DNA of 64,000 nt, taken from an uncultured Synergistales bacterium (lineage in GTDB: Bacteria > Synergistota > Synergistia > Synergistales > Aminobacteriaceae). Within the stretch, counting starts at the first letter, position 1. Each line of letters starts with the position of its first letter. Made by a program: the position numbers and the translations under genes. Under the pieces are notes generated by a model. The model was not told the DNA's origin, did no database searches, and was given only the letters and a program-made list of their open reading frames with translations. Of this stretch, positions 8,587 through 17,802 are shown piece after piece. The stretch is taken from positions 79,441-143,440 of the forward strand of contig CAJOMU010000004.1 in NCBI GenBank assembly GCA_905235735.1, in the 5' to 3' direction.

Positions 8587-8843
8587 TAATCCATTACGCT
8601 CCTGTAAAAATATCCCCGGTCAATGTCTTTACCTGCCTTTATGTATTCTAGTAAATTTTCTGCGCGTCTCAACGTCGATTGCAAATGTCTGGGGTTCTTC
8701 ATCTTTGGTCTTGAAACATTAAATTTGTCTGGCCGGATTAACTTCACTCTGCCGTTTGAATCAAAACCTGCAACTACATATTCAAGCCCGGTATCTTTGC
8801 CTTGCCTTGAGATTACTACCTGGCCTATCTCGAACTCTGCCAT
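8586..8843 (-). CDS. KOW-domain RNA-binding protein (L14e-like)
   Basis: An 85-residue protein with an N-terminal KOW motif ([14 protein letters not shown]) similar to the archaeal/eukaryotic L14e family. Proteins of this type lie between map and infA in many clostridia and relatives and are taken to bind RNA or ribosomes. It overlaps the end of map by 19 bases and infA by one, so all three are translated together. The exact role is not established. Confidence 0.85.
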   Translation of the reverse strand: MAEFEIGQVVISRQGKDTGLEYVVAGFDSNGRVKLIRPDKFNVSRPKMKNPRHLQSTLRRAENLLEYIKAGKDIDRGYFYRSVMD

Positions 8844-9604
8844 TTGGTTAAAATCTCAGGCCCGTCGTCAAGGATTACAATCGAGCGTTCAAAATGTGCG
8901 GCATCGGAACCGTCAGCTGTCGTAACAGTCCAGCCATTAGCATCAGTGTTCACATCTTCGCGCCCGGACATAATCATAGGCTCAATTGCTATTGTCATGC
9001 CTGCCTTTAGCGTCATACCCTGTCCTGCCTTACCGTAATTCGGTATCTGCGGAGCTTCATGCATCTTCTTTCCGATTCCGTGTCCTGTGTAGTCCCGAAC
9101 GATTCCATATCCCAGAGGCTTAACGTAACTCTCAACTGCATAGCCTATATCGCCGAGTGTATTTCCCTTCACAGCTTTGGCTATTGCCCTGTTCAATGAA
9201 TCCTCTGTAACTTCAAGAAGATGTTTTCGTTCTTCACTTATACTTCCGACGGGGTAAGTGCACGCAGCATCACCGCAGTAACCGTTCACATAAGCTCCGA
9301 CATCTATGCTGATAATATCGCCTTCCTGAAGTATTCGGTTGAAATCAGGAATTCCGTGAACAACTTCCTCATTGACTGAGGCGCATATAGTTCCCGGAAA
9401 CGGTGTGAATCCGAAGCCTGGCTTATAGTTCTTGAATGCGGGTATGCCGTTATTAGCGCGTATGTGTTCTTCCGCGAGCCTGTCTAATTCACCTGTTGAG
9501 ATGCCAGGACGCACAGCCTCACGCATTATGTCTAACACTTCAGCTGTAACACGTCCTGCGATTCTCATTAACTCTATTTCGTCAGCGGTCTTAATTTTTA
9601 TCAT
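8825..9604 (-). CDS. map: Methionine aminopeptidase, type I
   Basis: Removes the initiator Met from nascent proteins. The 259 residues contain the five metal ligands in their motifs: Asp in SIDVGAYVNG, Asp in GYCGDAACTY, His in TGHGIGKKMHE, Glu in AIEPM and Glu in HFERSIVI. There is no N-terminal SH3 or zinc extension, so it is the short bacterial type. It overlaps adk by 14 bases, in the standard secY-adk-map order. Confidence 0.96.
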   Translation of the reverse strand: MIKIKTADEIELMRIAGRVTAEVLDIMREAVRPGISTGELDRLAEEHIRANNGIPAFKNYKPGFGFTPFPGTICASVNEEVVHGIPDFNRILQEGDIISIDVGAYVNGYCGDAACTYPVGSISEERKHLLEVTEDSLNRAIAKAVKGNTLGDIGYAVESYVKPLGYGIVRDYTGHGIGKKMHEAPQIPNYGKAGQGMTLKAGMTIAIEPMIMSGREDVNTDANGWTVTTADGSDAAHFERSIVILDDGPEILTKWQSSR

Positions 9605-10211
9605 GGCTCAGTAGTCCGATGACACGTTCAAAAATTTCTTCGGGCATTCCAGTTGCATCGACTTCAAGCAAAAGTTTTCTTGCCTTATAAAATTCTATGA
9701 GTGCTTCTGTCTGTTCATGAAAAACTTTAAGGCGGCTTCTGATTGTCTCTTCATTATCATCTGCTCGTCTGTAGAGTTCTCCTCCGCATGAAGGGCATTT
9801 ATCGTTGTCCCAGTTCGTGATAGCCCCGCATGAACGGCAAACAGCGCGGTTAAGCAATCTCTTCACGATGTCATCATCGGAGACCGTGAACATAATAACG
9901 CCGTCAATTTTCGTCTTACTTTCGAGGAATTCTGCCTGCTTCACTGTTCTAGGGAAGCCGTCAAGCATGAATCCCTCATCAGGTTTGAGTGAATCGAGAC
10001 GTTCACCTATCATCTGCATCACAACTTCATCGGGAACAAGTTCGCCTTTGTCCATGTATTTTTTTGCTTCAAGTCCCAAAGGTGTCCCTTGATTCAAATT
10101 ATGCCTGAGAATATCACCCGTTGAAATGTGAGCGAGACCATGACGTTCTTTAAGGAAAACGGCCTGAGTACCTTTACCGGCACCAGGCGCACCTAACAAT
10201 ACTAACTTCAT
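9591..10211 (-). CDS. adk: Adenylate kinase, zinc-lid form
   Basis: Catalyses ATP + AMP to 2 ADP. The P-loop GAPGAGKGTQ is at residues 7-16, the AMP-binding STGDILR follows, and DGFPRT marks the core. The lid carries C-R-S-C and C-P-S-C, a four-cysteine zinc site typical of Gram-positive-type and some other adenylate kinases. The length of 206 residues is normal. The start lies 2 bases after the secY stop. Confidence 0.96.
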   Translation of the reverse strand: MKLVLLGAPGAGKGTQAVFLKERHGLAHISTGDILRHNLNQGTPLGLEAKKYMDKGELVPDEVVMQMIGERLDSLKPDEGFMLDGFPRTVKQAEFLESKTKIDGVIMFTVSDDDIVKRLLNRAVCRSCGAITNWDNDKCPSCGGELYRRADDNEETIRSRLKVFHEQTEALIEFYKARKLLLEVDATGMPEEIFERVIGLLSHDKN

Positions 10212-10213
10212 GA

Positions 10214-11518
10214 TTAACCTCTCAACAGACCACGCGAACGACCGCCGCCGGATTTCTTCAGTATGCCGTCATAATGCCGCATGAGTAACTGTGCTTCAAT
10301 CTGGTTGATCGTGTCTATTGCAACTCCGACAACGATTAGTACCGCAGTTCCGCCGAAATAGAAGCTGCGAACGTTCAAGACTGACGACATAATATTCGGA
10401 ATCAATGCAACGATTGCTAAGAACACGCCGCCTCCGAGTGTTATGCGTTCCATTACGCGCGTAATGTAATCCGATGTAGGTTGTCCTGGTCTTATGCCGA
10501 GAATGAATCCTCCGTACTTCTTCATGTTGTTGGCTATGTCTGTTGGGTTAAAGACGACTGCCGTATAGAAATACGAAAAGAAAATAATCAGGGCAATGTT
10601 GCAGAGAATATAAAATACGCTGTTCGGAGCAAACAAATTGCTGAAGAATCTTCCCACAGAACTATCACTGAAATAATTTGCGATTGTATACGGGAATATT
10701 AAGAGTGAACTTGCAAAAATTATCGGGATAACTCCTGCCTGATTCACTTTCAGAGGGATAAATGTGCTCTGTCCTCCGTAAATCTTATTCCCAACTACTC
10801 GCTTTGCATACTGAACGGGAAGTCTTCTCTGCCCTTCCTGAAGCATAATGCATCCTGCAACAACGACAACCATTAATACGATTCCGAGCAATAATGCAAT
10901 CACGCTCAGTGAACCCAGTCTGACCATGCTCCATGTCTGAAGTATTGCCTCTGGGATTCTCGCAACGATACCGGCAAAGATTAACAGTGAAATTCCGTTG
11001 CCTATACCGTGATCTGTGAGTTCCTCGCCTAACCACATGACCGCCATTGAACCCGCAACCAGTGTCAGAACGACTAAAATCCATTCGAGAACACCGACCT
11101 GCATGATTCCGAGACTGCGAAGCCATGCCGTCATACCTACTGCCTGAACGACTGCGAATATGACCGCTCCGTAACGTGTCCATTGAGTTATCTTTTTATG
11201 ACCGTCAGCTGAATCCTTCTGTAACTTCTCCAAGTACGGGAAAATTACTACGAGTAACTGCATGACGATGCTTGAGTTGATGTACGGAGCAACACCCAGC
11301 GAGAATATTCCGAAACGGCTCAAAGCTCCCCCTGAAAATAGATTCAGGAAGTCCATAACGCCGCCGCCTGTATTGAATAAATTTGCCATAGCAGCACGGT
11401 CAACGCCTGGACTGGGGATGTAAGCTCCCAGTCTGAAGATGAACAGAATGAATATCGTGAAGAATATTCTGCGCTTCAGATCCGGCAGCCTGAAAATATC
11501 ACCCAGAGACCCGAACAT
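10214..11518 (-). CDS. secY: Protein translocase subunit SecY
   Basis: The central channel of the Sec translocon, 434 residues and ten membrane segments. The N-terminal R-R-I-x-F-T segment, the plug-proximal G-G-x-L-x-x-x-x-I-F-S-L-G-V-x-P-Y-I (here GALSRFGIFSLGVAPYINSS), and the cytoplasmic loop RRLPVQYAKRVVG are recognisable. It overlaps rplO by one base. Confidence 0.96.
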   Translation of the reverse strand: MFGSLGDIFRLPDLKRRIFFTIFILFIFRLGAYIPSPGVDRAAMANLFNTGGGVMDFLNLFSGGALSRFGIFSLGVAPYINSSIVMQLLVVIFPYLEKLQKDSADGHKKITQWTRYGAVIFAVVQAVGMTAWLRSLGIMQVGVLEWILVVLTLVAGSMAVMWLGEELTDHGIGNGISLLIFAGIVARIPEAILQTWSMVRLGSLSVIALLLGIVLMVVVVAGCIMLQEGQRRLPVQYAKRVVGNKIYGGQSTFIPLKVNQAGVIPIIFASSLLIFPYTIANYFSDSSVGRFFSNLFAPNSVFYILCNIALIIFFSYFYTAVVFNPTDIANNMKKYGGFILGIRPGQPTSDYITRVMERITLGGGVFLAIVALIPNIMSSVLNVRSFYFGGTAVLIVVGVAIDTINQIEAQLLMRHYDGILKKSGGGRSRGLLRG

Positions 11519-11967
11519 CAGATTACCTCATGAGTTCCGCCGGCAGACTCAATTTTTTTCACGGCTTCTTCGCTGAATGCACTTGCTTTTATTTTAAGGG
11601 ACTTGTTGAGTTCTCCGTTGGCTAAAATCTTCACAGGAATGTTCTTTTTACGAATCACTCTTGCCTCGAACATGATTTCGGGATTGACTTCATCGCCAGC
11701 TTTGAACTTCTTATCGAGAACATCAAGATTAACAACCTGAAAGACTTTCGCAAATCTCGCATTATTGAAGCCTCTCTTAGGTGTGCGTCTCGTTAAAGGC
11801 ATCTGTCCTCCCTCGAAACCCGGACGAACTCCGCCTCCAGTTCTTGATTTGTCGCCTTTATGACCTTTGCCTGCTGTTTTGCCTTTGCCGCTTCCAGGCC
11901 CTTGACCAAGACGTTTATTCTTGTGTGTTGAGCCTTCTGCGGGATGCAAATCATGTAACGTTATCAT
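11518..11967 (-). CDS. rplO: 50S ribosomal protein L15
   Basis: L15, 149 residues when started at ATG 11967 (MITLHDLHPAEGS), the conserved N-terminus, with GGGAGG 7 bases upstream; an in-frame ATG at 11982 includes the Shine-Dalgarno and is unlikely. The Gly-rich RNA-binding segment (K-R-x-G-x-G-x-G-S-G-x-G-x-x-G-x-G-x-K-G) follows at 20-45. It overlaps the end of rpmD by 4 bases. Confidence 0.95.
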   Translation of the reverse strand: MITLHDLHPAEGSTHKNKRLGQGPGSGKGKTAGKGHKGDKSRTGGGVRPGFEGGQMPLTRRTPKRGFNNARFAKVFQVVNLDVLDKKFKAGDEVNPEIMFEARVIRKKNIPVKILANGELNKSLKIKASAFSEEAVKKIESAGGTHEVI

Positions 11968-12146
11968 TCTACAACCTCCCATTTAACCAGATGACGCACG
12001 TGATTTATCATTCCGCGTATCTGCGGTGTATCTTCGTGTTCAACTTCGGAGTTCAATTTCTTGAATCCAAGTGCCTTAATCGTGCGTTTCTGCCTTTCGG
12101 GGAAAGCTATTGCGCTCTTGATCCACTTTGCTTTTATCCTGGCCAT
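11964..12146 (-). CDS. rpmD: 50S ribosomal protein L30
   Basis: L30, 60 residues from ATG 12146 (MARIKAKWIKSAI); GGAGAG lies 8 bases upstream, inside the end of rpsE. An upstream GTG at 12155 in the same frame is part of the Shine-Dalgarno overlap and is rejected. The segments ALGFKKLNSEVEHEDTPQIRGMI and V-R-H-L-V match the family core. Confidence 0.94.
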   Translation of the reverse strand: MARIKAKWIKSAIAFPERQKRTIKALGFKKLNSEVEHEDTPQIRGMINHVRHLVKWEVVE

Positions 12147-12151
12147 GTGAA

Positions 12152-12694
12152 TCACTCTCCAATTACTGCTGCTTCTTCAGGAGCAGTTTCTTCATTCGTC
12201 TCTTCACCTGAAAGCCCTCTGAGTTTCATTATCTCATCTGCTGTTCGGGTTATCTTTATGGCCTCAAGAGTAGCGTGTGCAACGTTGATTGCGTTTGATG
12301 TTCTGCCTGTAACTTTCGTAACAACGTCCTTCACTCCGCCAAGTTCCATTATTGCACGGACAACTCCGCCTGCAATAACTCCTGTTCCATCTGGGGACGG
12401 CTTGAGCAAAACTCTTGCTGCACCGAACTCACCGACTACAGGATGAGGAATCGTATTGCCTGCATGACGGACTTCGACCATATTCTTCTTGGCCTTATCG
12501 ATTCCTTTTCTGACTGCTTCAGCTATTTCTTTTGCCTTGCCTATTCCTGTTCCGACCTGAGAGTTTCCGTCTCCGACCACAACAAGAACTGCGAACCTGA
12601 ATCTCTTTCCGCCTTTTACAACTTTACTTACGCGGTTAATCGCTACTACGCGTTCCTGAAATTCTGGTGCTTCTGTATCATTTCTTCTAGGCAT
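12152..12694 (-). CDS. rpsE: 30S ribosomal protein S5
   Basis: S5, 180 residues from ATG 12694 (MPRRNDTEAPEFQERVV), with GGAGGG about 13 bases upstream; the longer in-frame start at 12727 is not conserved. It has the S5 double-stranded RNA-binding domain (VVKGGKRFRFAVLVVVGDGN) and the C-terminal domain. A Glu/Ala-rich end of about 15 residues follows. Confidence 0.95.
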   Translation of the reverse strand: MPRRNDTEAPEFQERVVAINRVSKVVKGGKRFRFAVLVVVGDGNSQVGTGIGKAKEIAEAVRKGIDKAKKNMVEVRHAGNTIPHPVVGEFGAARVLLKPSPDGTGVIAGGVVRAIMELGGVKDVVTKVTGRTSNAINVAHATLEAIKITRTADEIMKLRGLSGEETNEETAPEEAAVIGE

Positions 12695-12695
12695 C

Positions 12696-13061
12696 TTAGA
12701 ACACAAGCCCTCCTTCACGAGCAGCATCAGCCACTGCCATAACTTTCCCTAAATACGCGTGGCCTCCTCTGTCGAACACTACCGTGCTTATTCCTTTGGC
12801 CTTTGCACGTTCCGCTATCGTCTTTCCGATAACTTTTGCGGCTTCTATGTTGCAGCTTCCCTTGAGTTCCGGCTGTAATGCCTTCTCTAATGTTGAAGCT
12901 GATACGAGAGTGTGCCCTTTCTCATCATCAATGACCTGAACGTAAATATTCTTCAGGCTTCTGAACACACAAAGGCGGGGTTTCTCTGCTGTACCCGAAA
13001 GAGTACGGCGGAGTCTCTCATGCCTTATAACGCGCATATCATTTCTGCTTTTCTTCTTCAT
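12696..13061 (-). CDS. rplR: 50S ribosomal protein L18
   Basis: L18, 121 residues, binds 5S rRNA. It has [23 protein letters not shown] near the start, [18 protein letters not shown] in the middle and [25 protein letters not shown] at the end, all family signatures. Its stop is one base before the rpsE ATG. Confidence 0.96.
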   Translation of the reverse strand: MKKKSRNDMRVIRHERLRRTLSGTAEKPRLCVFRSLKNIYVQVIDDEKGHTLVSASTLEKALQPELKGSCNIEAAKVIGKTIAERAKAKGISTVVFDRGGHAYLGKVMAVADAAREGGLVF

Positions 13062-13067
13062 CTTAGT

Positions 13068-13607
13068 TTACTTCGCCCCAGTCTTACCGGCTTTACGGAT
13101 TATGTATTCATTCTCGAACTTGATACCTTTTCCGTGATAAGGCTCCGGCGGTCTGAATTCCTTAATGAGGGCACATGTCTGCCCAACGAGTTCCTTGTCG
13201 ATTCCCCTGACGTGAAACTTAATCGGGTTCTCAACAACTATCTCTATTCCTTCGGGAGGCGTGAACTCTATCGGATGTGAATAACCGAGATTCATCACGA
13301 GCTTCTTTCCCTGAAGTGCTGCACGCCAGCCTACTCCGACAATCTCCATTGTCTTTGAGAATCCTGCTGTTACTCCCGTTACCATGTTTGCGATTAATGC
13401 TCTGGTCATTCCGTGCCACGCTTTAGTCTGCTTCTCTTCGTTAGAGCGTGAGACTTTGACTTCTGAGCCTTCAATATCAACATTGATACCGGGCATTAAC
13501 TTTGCGTGAAGTTCACCTTTCGGGCCTTTCACTACGATGTCATTTCCTTTGAGTTCAACGCTTGCACCTTTTGCGATTTCCACTGCTTTGCGTCCAATAC
13601 GAGACAT
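13068..13607 (-). CDS. rplF: 50S ribosomal protein L6
   Basis: L6, 179 residues, two repeated L6 domains near the GTPase-associated centre. MSRIGRKAVEI opens it, and the C-terminal PEPYHGKGIKFENEYIIRKAGKTGAK signature (split here as PEPYHGKGIKFENE and KAGKTGAK) is complete. It sits six bases before rplR. Confidence 0.96.
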   Translation of the reverse strand: MSRIGRKAVEIAKGASVELKGNDIVVKGPKGELHAKLMPGINVDIEGSEVKVSRSNEEKQTKAWHGMTRALIANMVTGVTAGFSKTMEIVGVGWRAALQGKKLVMNLGYSHPIEFTPPEGIEIVVENPIKFHVRGIDKELVGQTCALIKEFRPPEPYHGKGIKFENEYIIRKAGKTGAK

Positions 13608-13623
13608 GATTTATTCTCTCCTC

Positions 13624-14028
13624 CTACCAGACATAGCAGAGAACTTCTCCGCCTAGACCAAGTTTATTGGCTTCTGCGCTGGTCTTCAAACCCTTTGACG
13701 TTGATAGAATTGCGAGACCTAATCCGCCCATTACAACGGGTAATTTGTCGCGGCCTACATAAATTCTTCGTCCTGGTTTGCTGATCCTTCTAAGTCCCTG
13801 AATAACTCTCTCACGATGTGATCCGTATGATAAATAAATTCTTATCTCTGTATATGGTTTATCGGGATCAGTTATCATTCTGAAATTTCTTATATAGCCT
13901 TCATCCTTTAATATTCTGGCTAAGGCTAATTTCATTTTGCTCGAAGGAACATCAACGCTCTCTGAATAAATCATATTGGCATTGCGTATCCTCGTGAGCA
14001 TATCTGCAACAGGGTCATTTACGTACAA
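13624..14028 (-). CDS. rpsH: 30S ribosomal protein S8
   Basis: S8, 134 residues, binds central-domain 16S rRNA. The conserved [13 protein letters not shown] opens the protein, and the C-terminal [26 protein letters not shown] signature is present. The start is TTG 14028; only a weak G-rich Shine-Dalgarno is visible in the short gap after rpsN. Confidence 0.95.
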   Translation of the reverse strand: MYVNDPVADMLTRIRNANMIYSESVDVPSSKMKLALARILKDEGYIRNFRMITDPDKPYTEIRIYLSYGSHRERVIQGLRRISKPGRRIYVGRDKLPVVMGGLGLAILSTSKGLKTSAEANKLGLGGEVLCYVW

Positions 14029-14041
14029 CTTGATTTACCCC

Positions 14042-14227
14042 CTACCAGCTTGATTTGACAACGCCGGGAAATACTCCCTCACGTGCCATTTTTCTGAAGC
14101 AGCAGCGGCACATATCGAACATTCTGATGTATCCGTGAATACGACCGCATAACGGACATCTGTTATGTTGTCTTGTGCTGAATTTCGGGGTGAGTGTTGC
14201 TTTGTATCTCAGTGCTTTTCTTGCCAT
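14042..14227 (-). CDS. rpsN: 30S ribosomal protein S14, zinc type
   Basis: A 61-residue S14 of the short zinc-binding class. The ligands are C-P-L-C and C-R-C-C ([21 protein letters not shown]). The family start A-R-K-A-L and basic segment are present. It lies between rplE and rpsH, the normal place for this class. Confidence 0.96.
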   Translation of the reverse strand: MARKALRYKATLTPKFSTRQHNRCPLCGRIHGYIRMFDMCRCCFRKMAREGVFPGVVKSSW

Positions 14228-14236
14228 TTTTCTCCG

Positions 14237-14800
14237 TTACACCCCCTGATTACTCGTTCTGAACGGCATTCCTAGTCCCTTCAGCAATGCGAATGCTTCT
14301 TCATCACTCTTAGCTGTCGTTACTATTGAGACGTTCATACCTCTTGATCTGATTACCTTATCGTAGCTTATCTCCGGGAAGATTAACTGCTCGCGTAAAC
14401 CTAAATTATAATTTCCGCGGCCATCGAATCCCTTCCTTGTTATTCCCTGAAAATCTTTAATTGCAGGAAGAGCAAGCGAAATAAGCCTGTCAAGAAACTC
14501 CCACATCTTTGCACCCCTGAGCGTTACTGCACATGCAACCGGCATATTCTGACGCACTTTGAATCCTGCGATTGATTTCTTTGCGCGTTTCAGTAACGGC
14601 TGCTGTCCTGTAATTGCTCTGAGTTCATTGATTGCCGCGTCCATGAATTTAATATCGAGCTTTGCATCACCAACACCAATATTGACGACTACCTTCTCGA
14701 TTTTAGGAAGCTGCATAACGTTTTTATATCCGAACTCGCGCATCATTGCAGGAGATACTTCGCTTTTATATTTTTCAAGCATTCTCGGTGTCATTGCCAT
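14237..14800 (-). CDS. rplE: 50S ribosomal protein L5
   Basis: L5, 187 residues, central protuberance, binds 5S rRNA. The segments [39 protein letters not shown] and the end-region [25 protein letters not shown] are family hallmarks. The ATG is four bases after the rplX stop region, with a tight operon fit. Confidence 0.96.
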   Translation of the reverse strand: MAMTPRMLEKYKSEVSPAMMREFGYKNVMQLPKIEKVVVNIGVGDAKLDIKFMDAAINELRAITGQQPLLKRAKKSIAGFKVRQNMPVACAVTLRGAKMWEFLDRLISLALPAIKDFQGITRKGFDGRGNYNLGLREQLIFPEISYDKVIRSRGMNVSIVTTAKSDEEAFALLKGLGMPFRTSNQGV

Positions 14801-14803
14801 AGT

Positions 14804-15133
14804 TTAAAGTCCTCCGCGATCTATAATCTCTCCGCACTTTTTGCAGACGCGGACTTTCTTCCCATTCTCAAGGAAAGATGCACCGACTCTTGTAGCCTTC
14901 CCGCACTGAGGGCACACTAACATAGCCTTGCTTGCGTATATCGGAGCTTCCTGCTTGATTATTCCTGACTGAGGATTATTCTGCGAGGGCTTTACATGAC
15001 GTGAAACCATATTAACGCCTTCAACAACAATCAGATCTCTCTCAGGTATACGGCGAATGATTTTGCCTTCTTTGCCCTTATCTTTTCCGGTGATTACTTT
15101 CACTCGGTCATTCTTCTTTAATCTTACTGACAT
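14804..15133 (-). CDS. rplX: 50S ribosomal protein L24
   Basis: L24, 109 residues, an assembly initiator of the 50S subunit. The KOW motif [14 protein letters not shown] is at residues 12-25. The C-terminal part carries C-P-Q-C and C-K-K-C, a zinc-ribbon-like pair seen in many L24 proteins. It lies between rplN and rplE. Confidence 0.95.
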   Translation of the reverse strand: MSVRLKKNDRVKVITGKDKGKEGKIIRRIPERDLIVVEGVNMVSRHVKPSQNNPQSGIIKQEAPIYASKAMLVCPQCGKATRVGASFLENGKKVRVCKKCGEIIDRGGL

Positions 15134-15145
15134 GATTTTTTTCTC

Positions 15146-15514
15146 CTACACGACTTCAGGAGCCAGCGATAATATACGCATGTACTTCTTAGCTCTGAGT
15201 TCACGACCTACAGGCCCGAATATACGAGTTCCTCTAGGCTCACCGTTTGCATCAATCAGAACAGCAGCGTTGTCATCGAATCTTACATACGTACCATCAC
15301 GTCTGCGGACTTCTTTCTTCGTGCGAACTATGACGGCCTTCACTACACTGCCCTTCGGAATGTTGCTGTTGGGAATTGCTTCACGCACTGACGCAACGAT
15401 GACATCACCGATTGTGCCGTAACGTCTCTTGCTGCCTCCCATAACCTGAATGCAGAATAATTTTCTTGCTCCTGAATTATCAGCGACGTTCAAGACAGTT
15501 GTTAGCTGAATCAT
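15146..15514 (-). CDS. rplN: 50S ribosomal protein L14
   Basis: L14, 122 residues, forms an intersubunit bridge. [16 protein letters not shown] and the C-terminal FDDNAAVLI...[14 protein letters not shown] signature match the family. The ATG immediately follows the rpsQ stop. Confidence 0.97.
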   Translation of the reverse strand: MIQLTTVLNVADNSGARKLFCIQVMGGSKRRYGTIGDVIVASVREAIPNSNIPKGSVVKAVIVRTKKEVRRRDGTYVRFDDNAAVLIDANGEPRGTRIFGPVGRELRAKKYMRILSLAPEVV

Positions 15515-15811
15515 TTACTCCTGAACCTCCTCTGATACTTTCTCAAGTGTCTCATCTGTACCGAACACAGGTGCACGTCTCGTTACTTCAAGAAGTTCCC
15601 AGCGTTTAGTTTTGCTGAGAGGTCTTGTTTCACGAATGCGAACTTCATCACCCATACGGCATGTGTTCTCTGCATCATGAGCCACGTACTTTTTTGCACG
15701 CTTGATTCTCTTTCCATATAACGGATGCTCGGCCATTCGCTCAACACGGACTACTATTGTCTTGTCCATCTTGTTGCTTACGACTATTCCCGTTCTTACT
15801 TTACTCGGCAT
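15515..15811 (-). CDS. rpsQ: 30S ribosomal protein S17
   Basis: S17, 98 residues from ATG 15811 ([18 protein letters not shown]), with GGAAG upstream inside rpmC; the earlier in-frame ATG at 15832 is not conserved. It contains the OB-fold signature [21 protein letters not shown] and the RPLSKTKRW region. It overlaps the rpmC end by 11 bases. A Glu-rich tail of about 20 residues follows the core. Confidence 0.95.
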   Translation of the reverse strand: MPSKVRTGIVVSNKMDKTIVVRVERMAEHPLYGKRIKRAKKYVAHDAENTCRMGDEVRIRETRPLSKTKRWELLEVTRRAPVFGTDETLEKVSEEVQE

Positions 15812-16028
15812 TGTCTGCTTCCTTTTCTGCAACTGCCTTCTCAGTCGCTATCGTTAAGAGCCTTGCAATAGTCTTTTTGACTTCACGAATACGGCTCGTG
15901 TTCTTTAAATGCCCGACAGCATTCTGAAAACGCAGATTGAATAATTCTGTCTTATACTCCTTAATCTTTCCGGCTAACTCTTCTCTCGTAAGTTCACGGA
16001 GTTTTTCCGGCTTCACGCTCGCGTCCAT
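15801..16028 (-). CDS. rpmC: 50S ribosomal protein L29
   Basis: L29, 75 residues from ATG 16028 ([18 protein letters not shown]), a two-helix protein near the exit tunnel. The longer open frame to 16148 runs back into rplP and lacks conservation. The [25 protein letters not shown] core is split across residues 30-55. A GGAG is 11 bases upstream. Confidence 0.94.
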   Translation of the reverse strand: MDASVKPEKLRELTREELAGKIKEYKTELFNLRFQNAVGHLKNTSRIREVKKTIARLLTIATEKAVAEKEADNAE

Positions 16029-16032
16029 CAGG

Positions 16033-16449
16033 CTAATCACTCCCTCCGCTGCGCACCATGCGAACCTTAACGGGCAGTTTATGTGATGCTGTCCTGAAGG
16101 CTTCCTGTGCGAGATCTTCGCTGATACCAGAGAACTCGAACAATACACGGCCTCTCTTTACGGCGGCTACCCAGAACTCCGGCGCACCTTTACCTTTTCC
16201 CATTCTTGTTTCAAGGGGCTTCTTTGTATACGGTCTATCGGGGAACACACGTATCCAAATTTTTCCGCCTTTCTTCATCTTTCGTGATATTGCTACACGA
16301 GTTGCCTCAATTTGTCTGGCAGTGAGCCAAACGTTTTCGAGTGCCTGTATACCATAATCACCGAATGATACTTCTGTGCCTCCCTTAGAGATTCCTCTTA
16401 ACGGAGACCTGTGAGACTTGCGGAATTTTACTCGGCTTGGCATTAACAT
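16033..16449 (-). CDS. rplP: 50S ribosomal protein L16
   Basis: L16, 138 residues, lines the A-site tRNA pocket. The signatures [22 protein letters not shown] (in part) and [14 protein letters not shown] are present. A methionine at residue 3 (16443) is an alternative start. It is placed between rpsC and rpmC as usual. Confidence 0.96.
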   Translation of the reverse strand: MLMPSRVKFRKSHRSPLRGISKGGTEVSFGDYGIQALENVWLTARQIEATRVAISRKMKKGGKIWIRVFPDRPYTKKPLETRMGKGKGAPEFWVAAVKRGRVLFEFSGISEDLAQEAFRTASHKLPVKVRMVRSGGSD

Positions 16450-16455
16450 GATTCA

Positions 16456-17142
16456 CTATGCCCCCTTATTCGCTGGCCTGTTACGCGCAGTACGTGTAGG
16501 TGCCTGAGCTTTTTTCTCATTCTCGCGGTCTCTGTATATCCAAACCTTGCAGCCTATTACACCGTACATTGTTACAGCCTCTGCAAATCCGTAATCAATA
16601 TCAGCTCTGATTGTCGAAAGCGGTAACTGACCTTCGTTGTACCATTCAGTACGAGCGATTTCTGCTCCGCCTAAACGACCTGCAACCTGTGCTTTGATTC
16701 CCTTTACGCCTGCCTTAGTTGCGCGGAAGATTGCCTGCTTCATTGCGCGTCTGAAAGATACTCTGCGTTCAAGTGAGCTTGCGATTCCTTCTGCTACAAG
16801 CTGGGCTTCAACATCAGGATTATTTATCTCATGAACGTTTACCATGACCTTTCCGCCGGTTATCGCCTGAAGTTCATTCTTGATGTTCTGAATCTCATTG
16901 CCGCCTTTGCCGATTACGACACCAGGACGAGCAGTGAAGATAGTAAACCTTACGACAGGCCCGACACGCTCAATGTCTATACGGGAAATGCCTGCGCCTT
17001 CCCATTTCTTCATTATGTACTTACGCAGCTTTATATCTTCGTGTAACTTCTTTGCGTAATTCTTTTTGTCCGCATACCATCTCGCCTGCCATTCGCTTGA
17101 CACTCCGAGACGATAGCCTACTGGGTGAACTTTCTGTCCCAT
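16456..17142 (-). CDS. rpsC: 30S ribosomal protein S3
   Basis: S3, 228 residues from ATG 17142 (MGQKVHPVGYRLG); an earlier ATG at 17181 precedes the AGGAGG and is rejected. The type II KH domain (GVVIGKGGNEIQNIKNEL) and C-terminal domain (GRLGGAEIARTEWYNEGQLP) are complete. A short Arg/Pro/Lys tail ends the protein. Confidence 0.96.
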   Translation of the reverse strand: MGQKVHPVGYRLGVSSEWQARWYADKKNYAKKLHEDIKLRKYIMKKWEGAGISRIDIERVGPVVRFTIFTARPGVVIGKGGNEIQNIKNELQAITGGKVMVNVHEINNPDVEAQLVAEGIASSLERRVSFRRAMKQAIFRATKAGVKGIKAQVAGRLGGAEIARTEWYNEGQLPLSTIRADIDYGFAEAVTMYGVIGCKVWIYRDRENEKKAQAPTRTARNRPANKGA

Positions 17143-17158
17143 TCTGAAAATTTTCCTC

Positions 17159-17506
17159 CTACTGACGTTCGCCGAGAGCAATCACTACATGTGATGTCTT
17201 ATGCACATACGGATGAGCGCGTCCCATTGAGACTGGTCTGAATCTCTTCATCATAGGGCCTTGATTTGCATATGCCTCATGAACATAAAGTTTATCGAGA
17301 TCCATTCCGTAATTATGCTCTGCGTTCGCCATTGCACTATTCAGCACTTTCAATATTATGCGTGCTGCTTTCTTGTCGCTGAATTTTAATATCACTACGG
17401 CGCGTTCTGCACTTTTCCCGCGAATGAGTTCCAAAACCTGACGGACTTTATACGGGGAAATTCTTGCGTTTTTCGTCATAGCCTTTGCGGTTTTAATCTC
17501 TGCCAT
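17159..17506 (-). CDS. rplV: 50S ribosomal protein L22
   Basis: L22, 115 residues; its hairpin lines the exit tunnel. The segments ISPYKVRQVLELIRGKSAERA, KVLNSAMANAEHNYGMD and the tip region PMMKRFRPVSMGRAHPYVHKTSH are typical; no insertion or deletion linked to macrolide resistance is evident by eye. Confidence 0.96.
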   Translation of the reverse strand: MAEIKTAKAMTKNARISPYKVRQVLELIRGKSAERAVVILKFSDKKAARIILKVLNSAMANAEHNYGMDLDKLYVHEAYANQGPMMKRFRPVSMGRAHPYVHKTSHVVIALGERQ

Positions 17507-17515
17507 GATTTACCC

Positions 17516-17785
17516 CTATTTCTTTTTGTCCTGTCCTGCGTGATGTCCGAACTTCCTCGTCGGAGCGAACTCACCGAGTTTATGACCTACCATGTTCTCA
17601 CTTATGTAAACGGGCAGATGCATACGTCCATTGTGCACAGCTATTGTGTGTCCAATCATCTGAGGCACAACCGTTGAACGTCTCGACCACGTTTTGACCA
17701 CGTGCTTATTGCCTGAAACGTTCATGTCCTCTATTCTGTCAAGAAGCCTCTGTTCAACAAAAGGCCCTTTCTTTGTCGAGCGCAT
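17516..17785 (-). CDS. rpsS: 30S ribosomal protein S19
   Basis: S19, 89 residues, in the head of the 30S subunit. It opens [18 protein letters not shown] and has the signature [22 protein letters not shown] and [16 protein letters not shown]. It is located between rplB and rplV as usual. Confidence 0.97.
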   Translation of the reverse strand: MRSTKKGPFVEQRLLDRIEDMNVSGNKHVVKTWSRRSTVVPQMIGHTIAVHNGRMHLPVYISENMVGHKLGEFAPTRKFGHHAGQDKKK

Positions 17786-17802
17786 TTATTTTTCAGCTCC
17801 TT

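Noticed and set aside
11781..12446. 221-codon plus-strand ORF
   Set aside because: Runs across rplO, rpmD and rpsE on the other strand, all certain genes.
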